A stretch of 64,000 nt of DNA from positions 372,001 through 436,000 of the forward strand of contig DATGLG010000004.1 in assembly GCA_035294245.1 (NCBI GenBank), read 5' to 3'. Shown piece after piece: positions 36,501 through 45,117 of this stretch. A model generated the notes under the pieces. The model made no database searches. It saw only the letters and a list, made by a program, of their open reading frames with translations, and was not told the origin of the DNA. Made by a program: the position numbers and the translations under genes. Source of the stretch: DATGLG01 sp035294245. GTDB taxonomy: Bacteria > Pseudomonadota > Alphaproteobacteria > JACZXZ01. Position 1 is the first letter of the stretch. Every line of letters begins with the position of its first letter.

Positions 36501-36529
36501 TTGACTCCCCCGCAGCCCGCCTCTAGAGT
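36501..36529 (+). promoter_or_regulatory. sigma-70 promoter for ffh operon
   Basis: TTGACT at 36501-36506 and TAGAGT at 36524-36529, separated by 17 bases. The predicted start of transcription (about 36536) gives a leader of roughly 120 bases before ffh. The pattern matches the sdhC promoter candidate (TTGACT-17-TAGAAC). Confidence 0.6.
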
Positions 36530-36657
36530 GCGCCTCCATCGCAGGGTAGCCGCAGCTTTGCGCTCCCGAGGGGGCCCGCCAGTCCGCGAGTGTCGCGCAC
36601 TGGCGCATATGGCTTTGGGCCGCCGCTCGCGATCCTTGTTGCTTCGAAGGCATGCGC

Positions 36658-38028
36658 ATGTTCGATGGCTTGACCAATAGGCTCGGCGACATCTTCGACC
36701 GCCTGCGTCGCCGCGGGGCTCTCGGCGAAACGGATGTCGACGCCGCCTTGCGCGAGGTCCGTGTCGCCCTCCTCGAGGCCGACGTCGCACTTCCCGTGGT
36801 CAAGGACCTCGTCACGGCGATCCGCGAAAAGGCCGTCGGCCAGGAGGTGCTCAAGAGCGTCACCCCCGGGCAGATGGTGGTCAAGATCGTTCACGATCAC
36901 CTCGTCGAAGTACTGGGAGCGGAAGCGGCCGAGCTCAACCTTCGGGCGGCGCCGCCTGTGGCGATCCTCATGGTCGGCCTCCAAGGCTCGGGCAAGACGA
37001 CGACGACGGCCAAGATCGCCCTCCGCCTCAGGACGCGGGAACGCAAGAAGGTCCTGATGGCCTCCCTCGATACCCGACGTCCGGCGGCCCAGCAGCAGCT
37101 CGCGACCTTGGGATTGCAAGCGGAGGTCGACACCCTCAACATCGTGCCCAGCGAGCCGCCTCTCGCGATCGCCAAGCGCGCGCTCCAGAAGGGCCGCCTC
37201 GAAGGCTATGACGTGGTGCTCCTCGACACCGCGGGCCGGCTCCATATCGACGACGAGCTGATGATCGAGGTAGCGGCGGTGCACGAGGCGACGAAGCCGG
37301 TCGAGACGCTCCTCGTCGCCGATGCTATGACCGGCCAGGACGCTGTTCATGTCGCGGAGGCATTCCACAAGCGCCTCAATGTCACCGGCATCGTGCTCAC
37401 CCGGGTGGATGGCGATGCCCGCGGCGGCGGCGCGCTCAGCATGCGCGCCGTCACGGGATGCCCGATCAAGCTAATCGGCGTCGGCGAGAAGCTCGATGCC
37501 CTCGAAGCCTTCCACCCGGCACGCATCGCCGGCCGCATCCTCGGCATGGGCGATGTCGTCTCGCTCGTCGAGAAGGCGGCCGAGATGATCGAGCAGGAGG
37601 AGGCCGAGAAGCTCGCCAAGAAGATCGAGAAGGGTAAGTTCGATCTCGACGACATGGCCCAGCAGCTCCGGCAGCTCCGCAAGATGGGCGGCATGGAAGG
37701 GCTCCTCTCGCTGCTCCCTGGGGTCGCCAAGGTCAAGAGGCAGATCGCGGAGCACAAGCTCGATGACGGGTTGCTCAAGCGCCAGGAGGCCATCATCGGC
37801 TCGATGACCAAGGACGAGCGGCGCAACCCCAACCTTATCCACGCCTCGCGCAAGCGGCGCATCGCCGCCGGTTCCGGCACCAGCGTGCAGGATGTGAACA
37901 AGGTACTAAAGCAGTTCCAGGAGATGAGCCGGATGATGAAGCAGGTCACCAAGCTCGGGAAGAAGGGCATGATGCGCTCCGGTTTTCCCGGACTGCGCGG
38001 CCTGCCCCCAGGGTTGCCGCCCCGCTGA
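36658..38028 (+). CDS. ffh: signal recognition particle protein Ffh
   Basis: A 456-residue SRP54 homologue that binds signal peptides and 4.5S RNA. N domain M-F-D-G-L-T-N-R-L-G-D-I-F-D-R-L; G domain with G-L-Q-G-S-G-K-T-T-T-T (G1), D-T-R-R-P-A-A-Q-Q-Q-L, D-T-A-G-R-L (G3) and T-R-V-D-G-D-A-R-G-G (G4). The M domain holds M-G-G-M-E-G-L-L-S-L-L-P-G and a Met-rich tail (M-S-R-M-M-K-Q-V, G-M-M-R-S-G-F). ATG 36652 would add two residues. It heads the ffh-rpsP-rimM-trmD-rplS run. The 4.5S RNA gene is not in the window. Confidence 0.97.
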   Translation: MFDGLTNRLGDIFDRLRRRGALGETDVDAALREVRVALLEADVALPVVKDLVTAIREKAVGQEVLKSVTPGQMVVKIVHDHLVEVLGAEAAELNLRAAPPVAILMVGLQGSGKTTTTAKIALRLRTRERKKVLMASLDTRRPAAQQQLATLGLQAEVDTLNIVPSEPPLAIAKRALQKGRLEGYDVVLLDTAGRLHIDDELMIEVAAVHEATKPVETLLVADAMTGQDAVHVAEAFHKRLNVTGIVLTRVDGDARGGGALSMRAVTGCPIKLIGVGEKLDALEAFHPARIAGRILGMGDVVSLVEKAAEMIEQEEAEKLAKKIEKGKFDLDDMAQQLRQLRKMGGMEGLLSLLPGVAKVKRQIAEHKLDDGLLKRQEAIIGSMTKDERRNPNLIHASRKRRIAAGSGTSVQDVNKVLKQFQEMSRMMKQVTKLGKKGMMRSGFPGLRGLPPGLPPR

Positions 38029-38095
38029 CCTATGCCTTGGACGAGGCCGCTACGAGCTCGCTAACCGTTCCATTGAGACAGGAGAATCGCACCCC

Positions 38096-38467
38096 ATGTC
38101 ACTGAAAATCCGTTTGGCCCGCGCTGGCGCCAAGAAGCGCCCATTCTATCGCATCGTCGTCGCCGACTCGCGCTCGCCGCGCGACGGTCGCTTCATCGAG
38201 CGCATCGGAAGCTACAATCCGATGGTGGCGAAGGATCATCCGGAGCGGGTCGTCTTCGACGAGGACCGCCTCAAGCATTGGCTTGGCGTCGGCGCCCAGC
38301 CGACCGACCGCATCGCGCGGTTTCTTGGCAAGGCTGGATTCGGGCCGGTGCCGGCCATCCCGCAGCAGACGAAGAAGAATCAGCCCAAGGCCAAGGCCCA
38401 GGAGCGACTCAAGGCGGCCGAGGCCGCGGCCGGCGAAGGAGCGGCGGCGGAAGCTCCGGCTTCGTAA
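38096..38467 (+). CDS. rpsP: 30S ribosomal protein S16
   Basis: A 123-residue S16. M-S-L-K-I-R-L-A-R-A-G-A-K-K-R-P-F-Y-R-I is the family N-terminus, followed by D-S-R-S-P-R-D-G-R-F-I-E and G-S-Y-N-P. The core (about 80 residues) is followed by an Ala/Glu/Lys-rich extension typical of Alphaproteobacteria. ATG 38096 has AGGAG nearby upstream. Third gene order position in ffh-rpsP-rimM-trmD-rplS is standard. Confidence 0.98.
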   Translation: MSLKIRLARAGAKKRPFYRIVVADSRSPRDGRFIERIGSYNPMVAKDHPERVVFDEDRLKHWLGVGAQPTDRIARFLGKAGFGPVPAIPQQTKKNQPKAKAQERLKAAEAAAGEGAAAEAPAS

Positions 38468-38506
38468 GTCTATCGGCGGCGGAGAGCGGCGAGTGAAGGG
38501 AAGACG

Positions 38507-39049
38507 ATGATGGCGCGACCCGAGCGAAAGGTCTGCCTTGGCGTCATCAAGGGTGCGCATGGCGTGCGCGGCCAAGTGCGCGTCCAGAGTTTCACCGCCG
38601 ATCCCGACGCGATCTTCGGCTACGGCCCGTTGAGCGATGAGGCGGGTCGGCGCGAGCTTACGCTCGAGCGCGTCGGCGAGACGCGCGGCCAGCTCGTCGC
38701 GCACGTGCAAGGCGTCGACAGCCGCGATGCCGCCGAGGCCCTCAAGGGGTTTCGTCTTCATGTGTCGCGGGCGGCACTCCCTCCGCCCGCCGACGAGGAA
38801 TACTACCACGGCGACCTGATCGGGCTTGCGGCCGAGCGCGCGGATGGCGTGCTCTTCGGCAAGGTGCGGGCAGTCCACGATTTCGGCGCGGGCAGCGTGC
38901 TCGAGATCGCGCGGCCGGAAGGCGCGCCCATAATGCTTCCCTTCACGCGTGCAGTGGTTCCGGTCGTGGATATTGCCGGCGGGCGCGTGGTGGTGGAGCC
39001 GCCGCCATCGTTGGTCGCCGACGAGGTTGGCGGGGAGGAGCACTCGTGA
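38507..39049 (+). CDS. rimM: ribosome maturation factor RimM
   Basis: A 180-residue 30S assembly factor that binds S19 and helps process 16S rRNA. C-L-G-V-I-K-G-A-H-G-V-R-G-Q-V-R is the N-terminal RimM motif; the C-terminal PRC barrel contains E-E-Y-Y-H-G-D-L-I-G-L and I-M-L-P-F-T-R-A-V-V-P-V-V-D. Two Met codons start the protein (38507, 38510). Its stop overlaps the trmD GTG start. Confidence 0.96.
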   Translation: MMARPERKVCLGVIKGAHGVRGQVRVQSFTADPDAIFGYGPLSDEAGRRELTLERVGETRGQLVAHVQGVDSRDAAEALKGFRLHVSRAALPPPADEEYYHGDLIGLAAERADGVLFGKVRAVHDFGAGSVLEIARPEGAPIMLPFTRAVVPVVDIAGGRVVVEPPPSLVADEVGGEEHS

Positions 39050-39777
39050 CGCCGGCCGTGGGCAAGCCCTGGACCGCCAGGGTGCTGACCATCTTTCCCG
39101 AGATGTTTCCGGGTCCGCTCGGCTATTCGCTTGCCGGCCGCGCGCTGGAGACTGGTGTCTGGAAGCTTGAAGCTGTGGACATCCGCGCCTTCGCGCGCGA
39201 TAAACACCGCACGGTCGATGACGCCCCGTTCGGCGGCGGGCCCGGTATGGTCATGCGGCCCGATGTGCTGAACGCGGCGATCGAGGCGGCGGGTGGACGC
39301 GGCCCGCTTCTCTATCTATCGCCGCGCGGCAGGCTGCTCGACCAGGCCAAGGTGCGGGCGCTCGCGGAACAGCCGGAGATCGTGGTCATCTGCGGGCGCT
39401 TCGAAGGCATCGACGAGCGCATCCTTGAGGCGCGCGCCATCGAAGAGCTTAGTCTCGGCGATTTCGTGCTCTCGGGTGGCGAGCCGGCGGCCATCTGCCT
39501 GATCGATGCCTGCGTAAGGCTGTTGCCCGGCGTTATGGGCCGGGTGGCATCGCTGGAAGAGGAGAGCTTCGAAAGGGGGCTGCTCGAATACCCCCATTAT
39601 ACAAGGCCGCAGCGTTGGGAAGGCCGCGAGGTCCCCGATGTGCTGTTGAGCGGCCATCACGAGCGCATCAGGGCTTGGCGGCTGAGCCAGGCCGAACGCA
39701 TCACGCGGCAACGACGGCCGGATCTCTGGAGTCGTTATCTCGCCGCCGGCAACGCAACCGAGGGTGACAGGCTATGA
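39046..39777 (+). CDS. trmD: tRNA (guanine-N1)-methyltransferase TrmD
   Basis: A 243-residue SPOUT methyltransferase making m1G37 in tRNA. The knot motifs are visible in V-D-D-A-P-F-G-G-G-P-G-M-V-M, I-C-G-R-F-E-G-I-D-E-R and S-L-G-D-F-V-L-S-G-G-E. The start is GTG 39046, overlapping the rimM stop (GTGA), and the stop overlaps rplS (ATGA), so the three genes are tightly coupled. Confidence 0.98.
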   Translation: MTPAVGKPWTARVLTIFPEMFPGPLGYSLAGRALETGVWKLEAVDIRAFARDKHRTVDDAPFGGGPGMVMRPDVLNAAIEAAGGRGPLLYLSPRGRLLDQAKVRALAEQPEIVVICGRFEGIDERILEARAIEELSLGDFVLSGGEPAAICLIDACVRLLPGVMGRVASLEEESFERGLLEYPHYTRPQRWEGREVPDVLLSGHHERIRAWRLSQAERITRQRRPDLWSRYLAAGNATEGDRL

Positions 39778-40289
39778 ATATCATCGAGCAGCTCGAGAAC
39801 GAGCAAATCGCGAAGCTCTCCGCCAAGGGCGCCGTCCCAAGCTTCGCGCCGGGGGACACCCTGCGCGTCCATGTCAAGGTCGTGGAAGGCACGCGCGAGC
39901 GCGTCCAGGTCTTCGAGGGGGTCTGCATCGCGCGCAAGAATGCCGGTGTGAACTCGGCGTTCACAGTGCGCAAGATCAGCTATGGCGAGGGAGTCGAGCG
40001 CGTTTTCCCGCTGTTCAGCCCGCTGCTCGACAAGATCGAGGTCGTGCGCCGCGGACGCGTGAGGCGCGCGAAGCTCTATTACCTGCGCGGACGCACCGGG
40101 AAGGCAGCGCGGATTGCCGAAAAGACGGGCGCAGGGCCGGCCGAGGTGGCAAGCGCCTCACAGCTCGACGTCGCGGCCCTCGAGGCCGAGCTCGCCACGG
40201 GCGCTGCCGAGGCCGCGCCCGCCGATGAAGGCGGGGGAGAGAACAAGAAGAAGAAAAAGGCCAAAAAAGCCGAGCAGGCTCAGGCCTGA
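39774..40289 (+). CDS. rplS: 50S ribosomal protein L19
   Basis: A 171-residue L19. Core features are F-A-P-G-D-T-L-R-V-H-V-K-V, R-V-Q-V-F-E-G-V-C-I-A-R and the end R-R-A-K-L-Y-Y-L-R-G-R-T-G-K-A-A-R-I. About 50 residues beyond the normal core form an Ala/Glu-rich segment ending in a Lys cluster, a lineage-specific extension. It overlaps trmD by four bases and leuC follows after 32 bases. Confidence 0.98.
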   Translation: MNIIEQLENEQIAKLSAKGAVPSFAPGDTLRVHVKVVEGTRERVQVFEGVCIARKNAGVNSAFTVRKISYGEGVERVFPLFSPLLDKIEVVRRGRVRRAKLYYLRGRTGKAARIAEKTGAGPAEVASASQLDVAALEAELATGAAEAAPADEGGGENKKKKKAKKAEQAQA

Positions 40290-40321
40290 CCGGCGATCTA
40301 TCACCCAACGGAGATCGGTCG

Positions 40322-41731
40322 ATGGCGCAGCCGCGGACCCTTTTCGACAAGATCTGGCAAAGCCATGTGGTCGAACGCCAGCCGGACGGCACCTGCATCC
40401 TCTATATCGACCGTCATCTCGTTCACGAGGTGACGAGCCCCCAGGCCTTCGAAGGCCTGCGCCTCGCCGGCCGCAAGGTCCGGCGGCCGGATGCGACGCT
40501 TGCGGTCGCCGATCACAACGTCCCCACCACCGACCGGAAGGACGGAATCAAGGACGATGAGTCGCGCGTGCAGGTCGAGACGCTCGAGGTCAATTGCAAG
40601 GAGTTCGGCATCCCGTATTTCTCGATGGAGGATGTTCGCCAGGGCATCGTCCACATCATCGGCCCCGAGCAGGGGATGACCCAGCCGGGCATGACGATCG
40701 TCTGCGGCGACAGCCACACCTCGACCCACGGCGCCTTCGGCGCGCTTGCCTTCGGGATCGGGACCTCGGAGGTCGAGCACGTTTTGGCGACCCAGACCCT
40801 TCTCTCGAAGCCGGCCAAGAACATGCGCGTTACCGTGACCGGCGCACTCCCCTTCGGCTGCACTGCGAAGGACCTTATTCTCGCCATCATCGGCAAGATC
40901 GGCACCGCCGGCGGCACCGGCCATGTCATCGAATATTCGGGTGACGCTGTCCGCGCTCTCTCCATGGAAGGGCGCATGACGATGTGCAACATGACGATCG
41001 AGGGCGGGGCGCGCGCCGGGCTCGTGGCACCCGACGAGACGACCTTCGCCTATCTCATGGGCCGGCCCATGGCTCCCAAGGGCGGGCAGTGGGAGCAGGC
41101 GGTGGCTTATTGGAAGACGCTGCCGTCCGATCCGGGATCACGCTACGAGAAGGAGGTTGCGCTCGACGCCGCCACTATCGAGCCGCACGTCACCTGGGGA
41201 ACCTCGCCACAGGACGTCCTGCCGATCACCGGCCGGGTGCCCGATCCCCGCGAGGCGCCGGACGAGAATACCGAAAGCGCATGGTCGCGCGCGCTCGACT
41301 ATATGGGGCTCGAGCCGGGCATGCGGCTCGACGAGGTCGTCGTGAACACCGTCTTCATCGGCTCGTGCACGAATGGCCGCATCGAGGATCTGCGCGCGGC
41401 AGCCGCCGTCGCCAAAGGCCGGCGCGTGGCCGATCGGGTGCGCGCGCTCGTCGTACCCGGCTCCGGCCTAGTGAAGGAGCAGGCGGAGGCCGAAGGGCTC
41501 GACAGGATCTTCCGTGAGGCCGGCTTTGAGTGGCGCGAGCCGGGGTGCTCCATGTGCCTTGCCATGAATGCCGACAAGCTCGCGCCGGGCGAGCGCTGCG
41601 CCTCGACCTCGAATCGTAATTTCGAGGGGCGGCAAGGCCGCGGGGGCCGCACGCATCTCGTGAGTCCGGCAATGGCGGCAGCGGCGGCCGTGACCGGCAA
41701 GCTCACCGACGTGCGCAAGCTTCTGGCCTAG
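40322..41731 (+). CDS. leuC: 3-isopropylmalate dehydratase large subunit
   Basis: A 469-residue aconitase-superfamily subunit that isomerises 2- to 3-isopropylmalate in leucine synthesis. The [4Fe-4S] ligands are in I-G-S-C-T-N-G-R-I and G-C-S-M-C-L-A-M-N; further motifs are D-H-N-V-P-T-T-D and G-D-S-H-T-S-T-H-G-A-F-G. GGAG lies shortly before ATG 40322. leuD follows after 12 bases. Confidence 0.98.
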   Translation: MAQPRTLFDKIWQSHVVERQPDGTCILYIDRHLVHEVTSPQAFEGLRLAGRKVRRPDATLAVADHNVPTTDRKDGIKDDESRVQVETLEVNCKEFGIPYFSMEDVRQGIVHIIGPEQGMTQPGMTIVCGDSHTSTHGAFGALAFGIGTSEVEHVLATQTLLSKPAKNMRVTVTGALPFGCTAKDLILAIIGKIGTAGGTGHVIEYSGDAVRALSMEGRMTMCNMTIEGGARAGLVAPDETTFAYLMGRPMAPKGGQWEQAVAYWKTLPSDPGSRYEKEVALDAATIEPHVTWGTSPQDVLPITGRVPDPREAPDENTESAWSRALDYMGLEPGMRLDEVVVNTVFIGSCTNGRIEDLRAAAAVAKGRRVADRVRALVVPGSGLVKEQAEAEGLDRIFREAGFEWREPGCSMCLAMNADKLAPGERCASTSNRNFEGRQGRGGRTHLVSPAMAAAAAVTGKLTDVRKLLA

Positions 41732-41743
41732 GGAGGGAGGCTC

Positions 41744-42349
41744 ATGCAGAAATTCACCACCCTGACCGGAGTCGCGGCGCCGCTGCCGATGATCAATGTC
41801 GATACGGACATGATCATTCCCAAGCAGTTCCTGAAGACGATCAAGCGGAGCGGCCTCGGCAAGTCGCTCTTTTTCGAGAAGCGTTATTTCGACGATGGCC
41901 GCGAGCGGCCGGATTTCGTGCTCAACCGGCCGCCCTATCGCAATGCGAAGATTCTGGTCGCTGGCGAGAATTTCGGCTGCGGCTCCAGCCGCGAGCATGC
42001 ACCCTGGGCGCTGCAGGATTTCGGCATTCGCTGCGTCATCGCCGCGAGCTTCGCCGATATCTTCTACAACAATTGCTTCAAGAACGGCATGCTGCCGATC
42101 AAGTTGAGTCCAGACCAAGTCGAGCTTCTGATGGCCGACGCCAAAGCCGGCGAGCAGCTGACGATCGATCTGCCTGGGCAGACGATCACGCGGCCGAACG
42201 GCGAGAAAGTCGCCTTCGAAATCGATCCCTTCCTCAAGACCTGCCTCGTCGAGGGCCTCGACGAGATCGGGCTCACGCTTCAGAAGCGCCCCTTTATCGG
42301 CGAGTTCGAAGCCAAGCAGCGCGCAAGCCAGCCGTGGCTTTGGCGCTAG
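41744..42349 (+). CDS. leuD: 3-isopropylmalate dehydratase small subunit
   Basis: A 201-residue swivel domain partner of LeuC. N-V-D-T-D-M-I-I-P-K-Q-F-L-K-T-I is the family N-terminal motif and G-E-N-F-G-C-G-S-S-R-E-H-A-P-W-A-L the substrate-binding loop. It is preceded by GGGAGG. leuB follows after 71 bases on the same strand. Confidence 0.98.
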   Translation: MQKFTTLTGVAAPLPMINVDTDMIIPKQFLKTIKRSGLGKSLFFEKRYFDDGRERPDFVLNRPPYRNAKILVAGENFGCGSSREHAPWALQDFGIRCVIAASFADIFYNNCFKNGMLPIKLSPDQVELLMADAKAGEQLTIDLPGQTITRPNGEKVAFEIDPFLKTCLVEGLDEIGLTLQKRPFIGEFEAKQRASQPWLWR

Positions 42350-42420
42350 CTGCTCCCGAAAATCGATGAGCCGGCCTCGGCGCCGGCGCCAGCACGCAAC
42401 GCCTCCAAGGGGGACCACGC

Positions 42421-43533
42421 ATGCCTGCGAACAAATCGCTCCTTATTCTTCCCGGCGACGGTATCGGCCCCGAGGTGATGCGGCAGGTCAACCGCGTGAT
42501 CGAGTGGTTCGATCGGCGCCGCGCGGTTCGCTTCGAGGTGACGGAGGGGCTGATCGGCGGTGCTTCCTATGACGCCCACGGGACTCCTCTCACAGAGGAG
42601 ACGATCGAGCAAGCCATGGCGGCGGATGCGGTACTGCTCGGCGCTGTCGGGGGACCCAAATGGGATACGCTCGATTTCGCCAAGCGTCCGGAGCGTGGCC
42701 TTCTCGGCTTGCGCAAGGCGATGGAGCTCTTCGCCAATCTGCGCCCCGCGATCGTCTTCGAGGCGTTGGCCGATGCGTCGACGCTCAAGCCGGAACTGGT
42801 CGCGGGGCTCGATCTTGTGATCGTGCGCGAGTTGACCGGTGGCATCTACTTCGGCGAGCCGCGTGGAGTCGAGCCGCTTGCGAATGGCGAGCGGAAAGGC
42901 GTCAATACGGAAGTCTATACGACTTCGGAGATTCGGCGCGTGGCGCGCGTGGCCTTCGAGCTGGCGCGGCAGCGTCGCAAGCGCCTTTGCTCGATCGACA
43001 AGGCGAATGTGCTGGAATCGAGCGTGCTCTGGCGCGACGAGGTGCAAAGGCTCCACGATACGGAATTCAAAGACGTCGAGCTCAGCCATATGTATGTCGA
43101 CAACGCGGCGATGCAGCTCGTTCGCAACCCCAAGCAGTTCGACGTGATCGTCACCACCAACATGTTCGGCGATATCCTGTCGGACGAGGCCTCGATGCTC
43201 ACCGGCTCGCTCGGGATGCTGCCTTCCGCCTCCCTCGGCGCCGCCGACGGCAGCGGCCGCCGGCGCGCCCTCTACGAGCCGGTGCATGGGAGCGCTCCGG
43301 ACATCGCCGGGCGGGACATCGCCAATCCTCTCGCCGCGATCCTCTCCTTCGCGATGCTGCTGCGCTATTCCTTCGGCATGACCGAGGACGCCGACCTCAT
43401 CGAGCGGGCCGTCCGCCGCGTTCTCGACGGCGGGCTGCGCACGGCGGATATCATGCAGGGGGGCAAGGGCAGGGTCTCCACGACGGTGATGGGCGACTCC
43501 ATCATCCGGGAGCTCGACAAGCAGGCGGCCTGA
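42421..43533 (+). CDS. leuB: 3-isopropylmalate dehydrogenase
   Basis: A 370-residue NAD-dependent beta-decarboxylating dehydrogenase, third step of leucine synthesis. L-P-G-D-G-I-G-P-E-V-M is the N-terminal motif, G-A-V-G-G-P-K-W follows, and the metal/substrate signature is N-M-F-G-D-I-L-S-D-E-A-S-M. E-P-V-H-G-S-A-P-D-I-A-G lies near the C-terminus. leuA is not in the window. Confidence 0.98.
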   Translation: MPANKSLLILPGDGIGPEVMRQVNRVIEWFDRRRAVRFEVTEGLIGGASYDAHGTPLTEETIEQAMAADAVLLGAVGGPKWDTLDFAKRPERGLLGLRKAMELFANLRPAIVFEALADASTLKPELVAGLDLVIVRELTGGIYFGEPRGVEPLANGERKGVNTEVYTTSEIRRVARVAFELARQRRKRLCSIDKANVLESSVLWRDEVQRLHDTEFKDVELSHMYVDNAAMQLVRNPKQFDVIVTTNMFGDILSDEASMLTGSLGMLPSASLGAADGSGRRRALYEPVHGSAPDIAGRDIANPLAAILSFAMLLRYSFGMTEDADLIERAVRRVLDGGLRTADIMQGGKGRVSTTVMGDSIIRELDKQAA

Positions 43534-43552
43534 AGCCGGTCTTCTCGCGCGG

Positions 43553-43882
43553 CTACTCAAGGCCGTGCTTGCGGCGCTCCGCCGTCAGCCGGCCGGCGAG
43601 GAAGAGGCCGAGCATGCGAAAATCGCTCACGAAGGACCAGAGTGGATGGCGGAAGGTCGCCGGCCGGTTGCGCTCGAAAACGAGATGCCCGATCCAGGCC
43701 GGCCCGTAGCCGGCCAAGAGCGCCACCGGGAGGAAGCGCCAATCGCGGGCGATGATCGCCGTGATCACAAGCAAAACGCCGAGGGCGGTGCCGAGGTAAT
43801 GGCAAGCGCGTGTCGCCCCGCCGCGATGCTCGGCGAGGTAGTAGGGCCAGAATTCGACATAGCGGGTCGGGCGCCTCGTCAT
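43553..43882 (-). CDS. DUF962/Mpo1-like membrane protein
   Basis: About 109 residues with three hydrophobic stretches (Y-L-G-T-A-L-G-V-L-L-V-I-T-A-I, F-L-P-V-A-L-L-A-G-Y-G, and F-R-M-L-G-L-F-L-A-G). Y-V-E-F-W-P-Y-Y-L-A-E-H near the N-terminus and G-H-L-V-F-E-R-N-R-P-A-T-F match the DUF962 family, whose yeast member Mpo1 is a dioxygenase acting on 2-hydroxy fatty acids. The start at ATG 43882 follows family length; in-frame ATGs at 43909 and 43966 are alternatives. It converges on leuB and diverges from asd. Confidence 0.8.
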   Translation of the reverse strand: MTRRPTRYVEFWPYYLAEHRGGATRACHYLGTALGVLLVITAIIARDWRFLPVALLAGYGPAWIGHLVFERNRPATFRHPLWSFVSDFRMLGLFLAGRLTAERRKHGLE

Positions 43883-43989
43883 CTCCGCCCCGGCGGCCGC
43901 GTTCACCATCTCGCGCGCCTGCCTTGAAAATTGCGGATTTTCGGCGTAAGTCAACCTGTTCTTCAACTCAAGCCAAGCTGGAACGCATC

Positions 43990-45015
43990 ATGGGGTATAG
44001 AGTCGCAGTGGTGGGCGCGACCGGCAATGTCGGTCGCGAGATGCTGCAAACTCTCGCCGAGCGGGGCTTCCCCGCCGACGAGGTCGTGGCGCTGGCGTCC
44101 GAGCGCTCGGTGGGCAAGCAGGTCTCCTTCGGCGAGGAGAGCACGCTTAAGGTCCGCGACCTGGCCACGTTCGACTTCAAGGGCATCGACATCGTCTTGT
44201 CCTCGCCGGGCGCCAAGGTCTCGGCTGTGCATTCCCCGCGTGCGGCGAAGGCCGGGGCGGTCGTCATCGACAACACCTCCCATTTCCGCATGGAGCCCGA
44301 CATACCTCTGGTTGTCCCCGAAGTGAACGCGCAAGCGATCAAGGGCTACAGCAAGCGCAACATCATCGCCAATCCCAATTGCTCCACGATTCAGATGGTG
44401 GTGGCGCTCAAGCCGCTCCACGATCTTGCCAAGATCCAGCGCGTCGTCGTCGCCACCTATCAATCGGTCTCCGGCGCCGGCAAGGAGGCCATGGACGAGC
44501 TCTTTGAGCAGACCCGCGGGATCTATGTCGGGGATCAGCCCGAGCGGAAGAAGTTCACCAAGCAGATCGCCTTCAATGTCATTCCTCATATCGACGTCTT
44601 CATGCCGGACGGCGCGACAAAGGAGGAATGGAAGATGGTGGTCGAGACGAAGAAGATTCTCGATCCCGATATCGCCGTTTCGGCCACCTGCGTACGGGTG
44701 CCGGTTTTCATTGGCCATGCCGAGGCGGTGAACGTCGAGTTTACCAAGCCGATCTCCGTCGAGGATGCGCGCGAGGCGCTCAAGGCGGCGCCGGGCCTCT
44801 CGGTCGTCGATTATCGCGTGGACGAGGGCTATGTGACGCCGGCCGAGGCGGCGGGCGAGGATCCCGTCTATGTCAGCCGCATCCGCCAGGACCCGACGGT
44901 GAAGAATGGCCTCAGCTTCTGGGTGGTCGCCGACAATCTGCGCAAAGGGGCGGCCCTCAACGCCGTCCAAATCGCCGAAGAGCTGGTCAAATCCCACATG
45001 CGCAAGGCGGCGTGA
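43990..45015 (+). CDS. asd: aspartate-semialdehyde dehydrogenase
   Basis: A 341-residue NADP-dependent enzyme on the branch to lysine, threonine and methionine. V-A-V-V-G-A-T-G-N-V-G-R-E is the cofactor motif at residues 5-17, N-P-N-C-S-T-I-Q has the catalytic Cys, and G-H-A-E-A-V-N-V-E the His region. It complements the dapF gene 7.6 kb upstream. ATG 43990 is the only start that gives the family length. Confidence 0.97.
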   Translation: MGYRVAVVGATGNVGREMLQTLAERGFPADEVVALASERSVGKQVSFGEESTLKVRDLATFDFKGIDIVLSSPGAKVSAVHSPRAAKAGAVVIDNTSHFRMEPDIPLVVPEVNAQAIKGYSKRNIIANPNCSTIQMVVALKPLHDLAKIQRVVVATYQSVSGAGKEAMDELFEQTRGIYVGDQPERKKFTKQIAFNVIPHIDVFMPDGATKEEWKMVVETKKILDPDIAVSATCVRVPVFIGHAEAVNVEFTKPISVEDAREALKAAPGLSVVDYRVDEGYVTPAEAAGEDPVYVSRIRQDPTVKNGLSFWVVADNLRKGAALNAVQIAEELVKSHMRKAA

Positions 45016-45117
45016 ATCGCGTGTGAGATACAGTGACGATCGGGGCGGCCTGCGGGCCGCCTCTTCTTCTTTGGCGCCGTCGTTGGCGCCGGCGCCAACC
45101 GAGCTGGGGAGGGGTTT

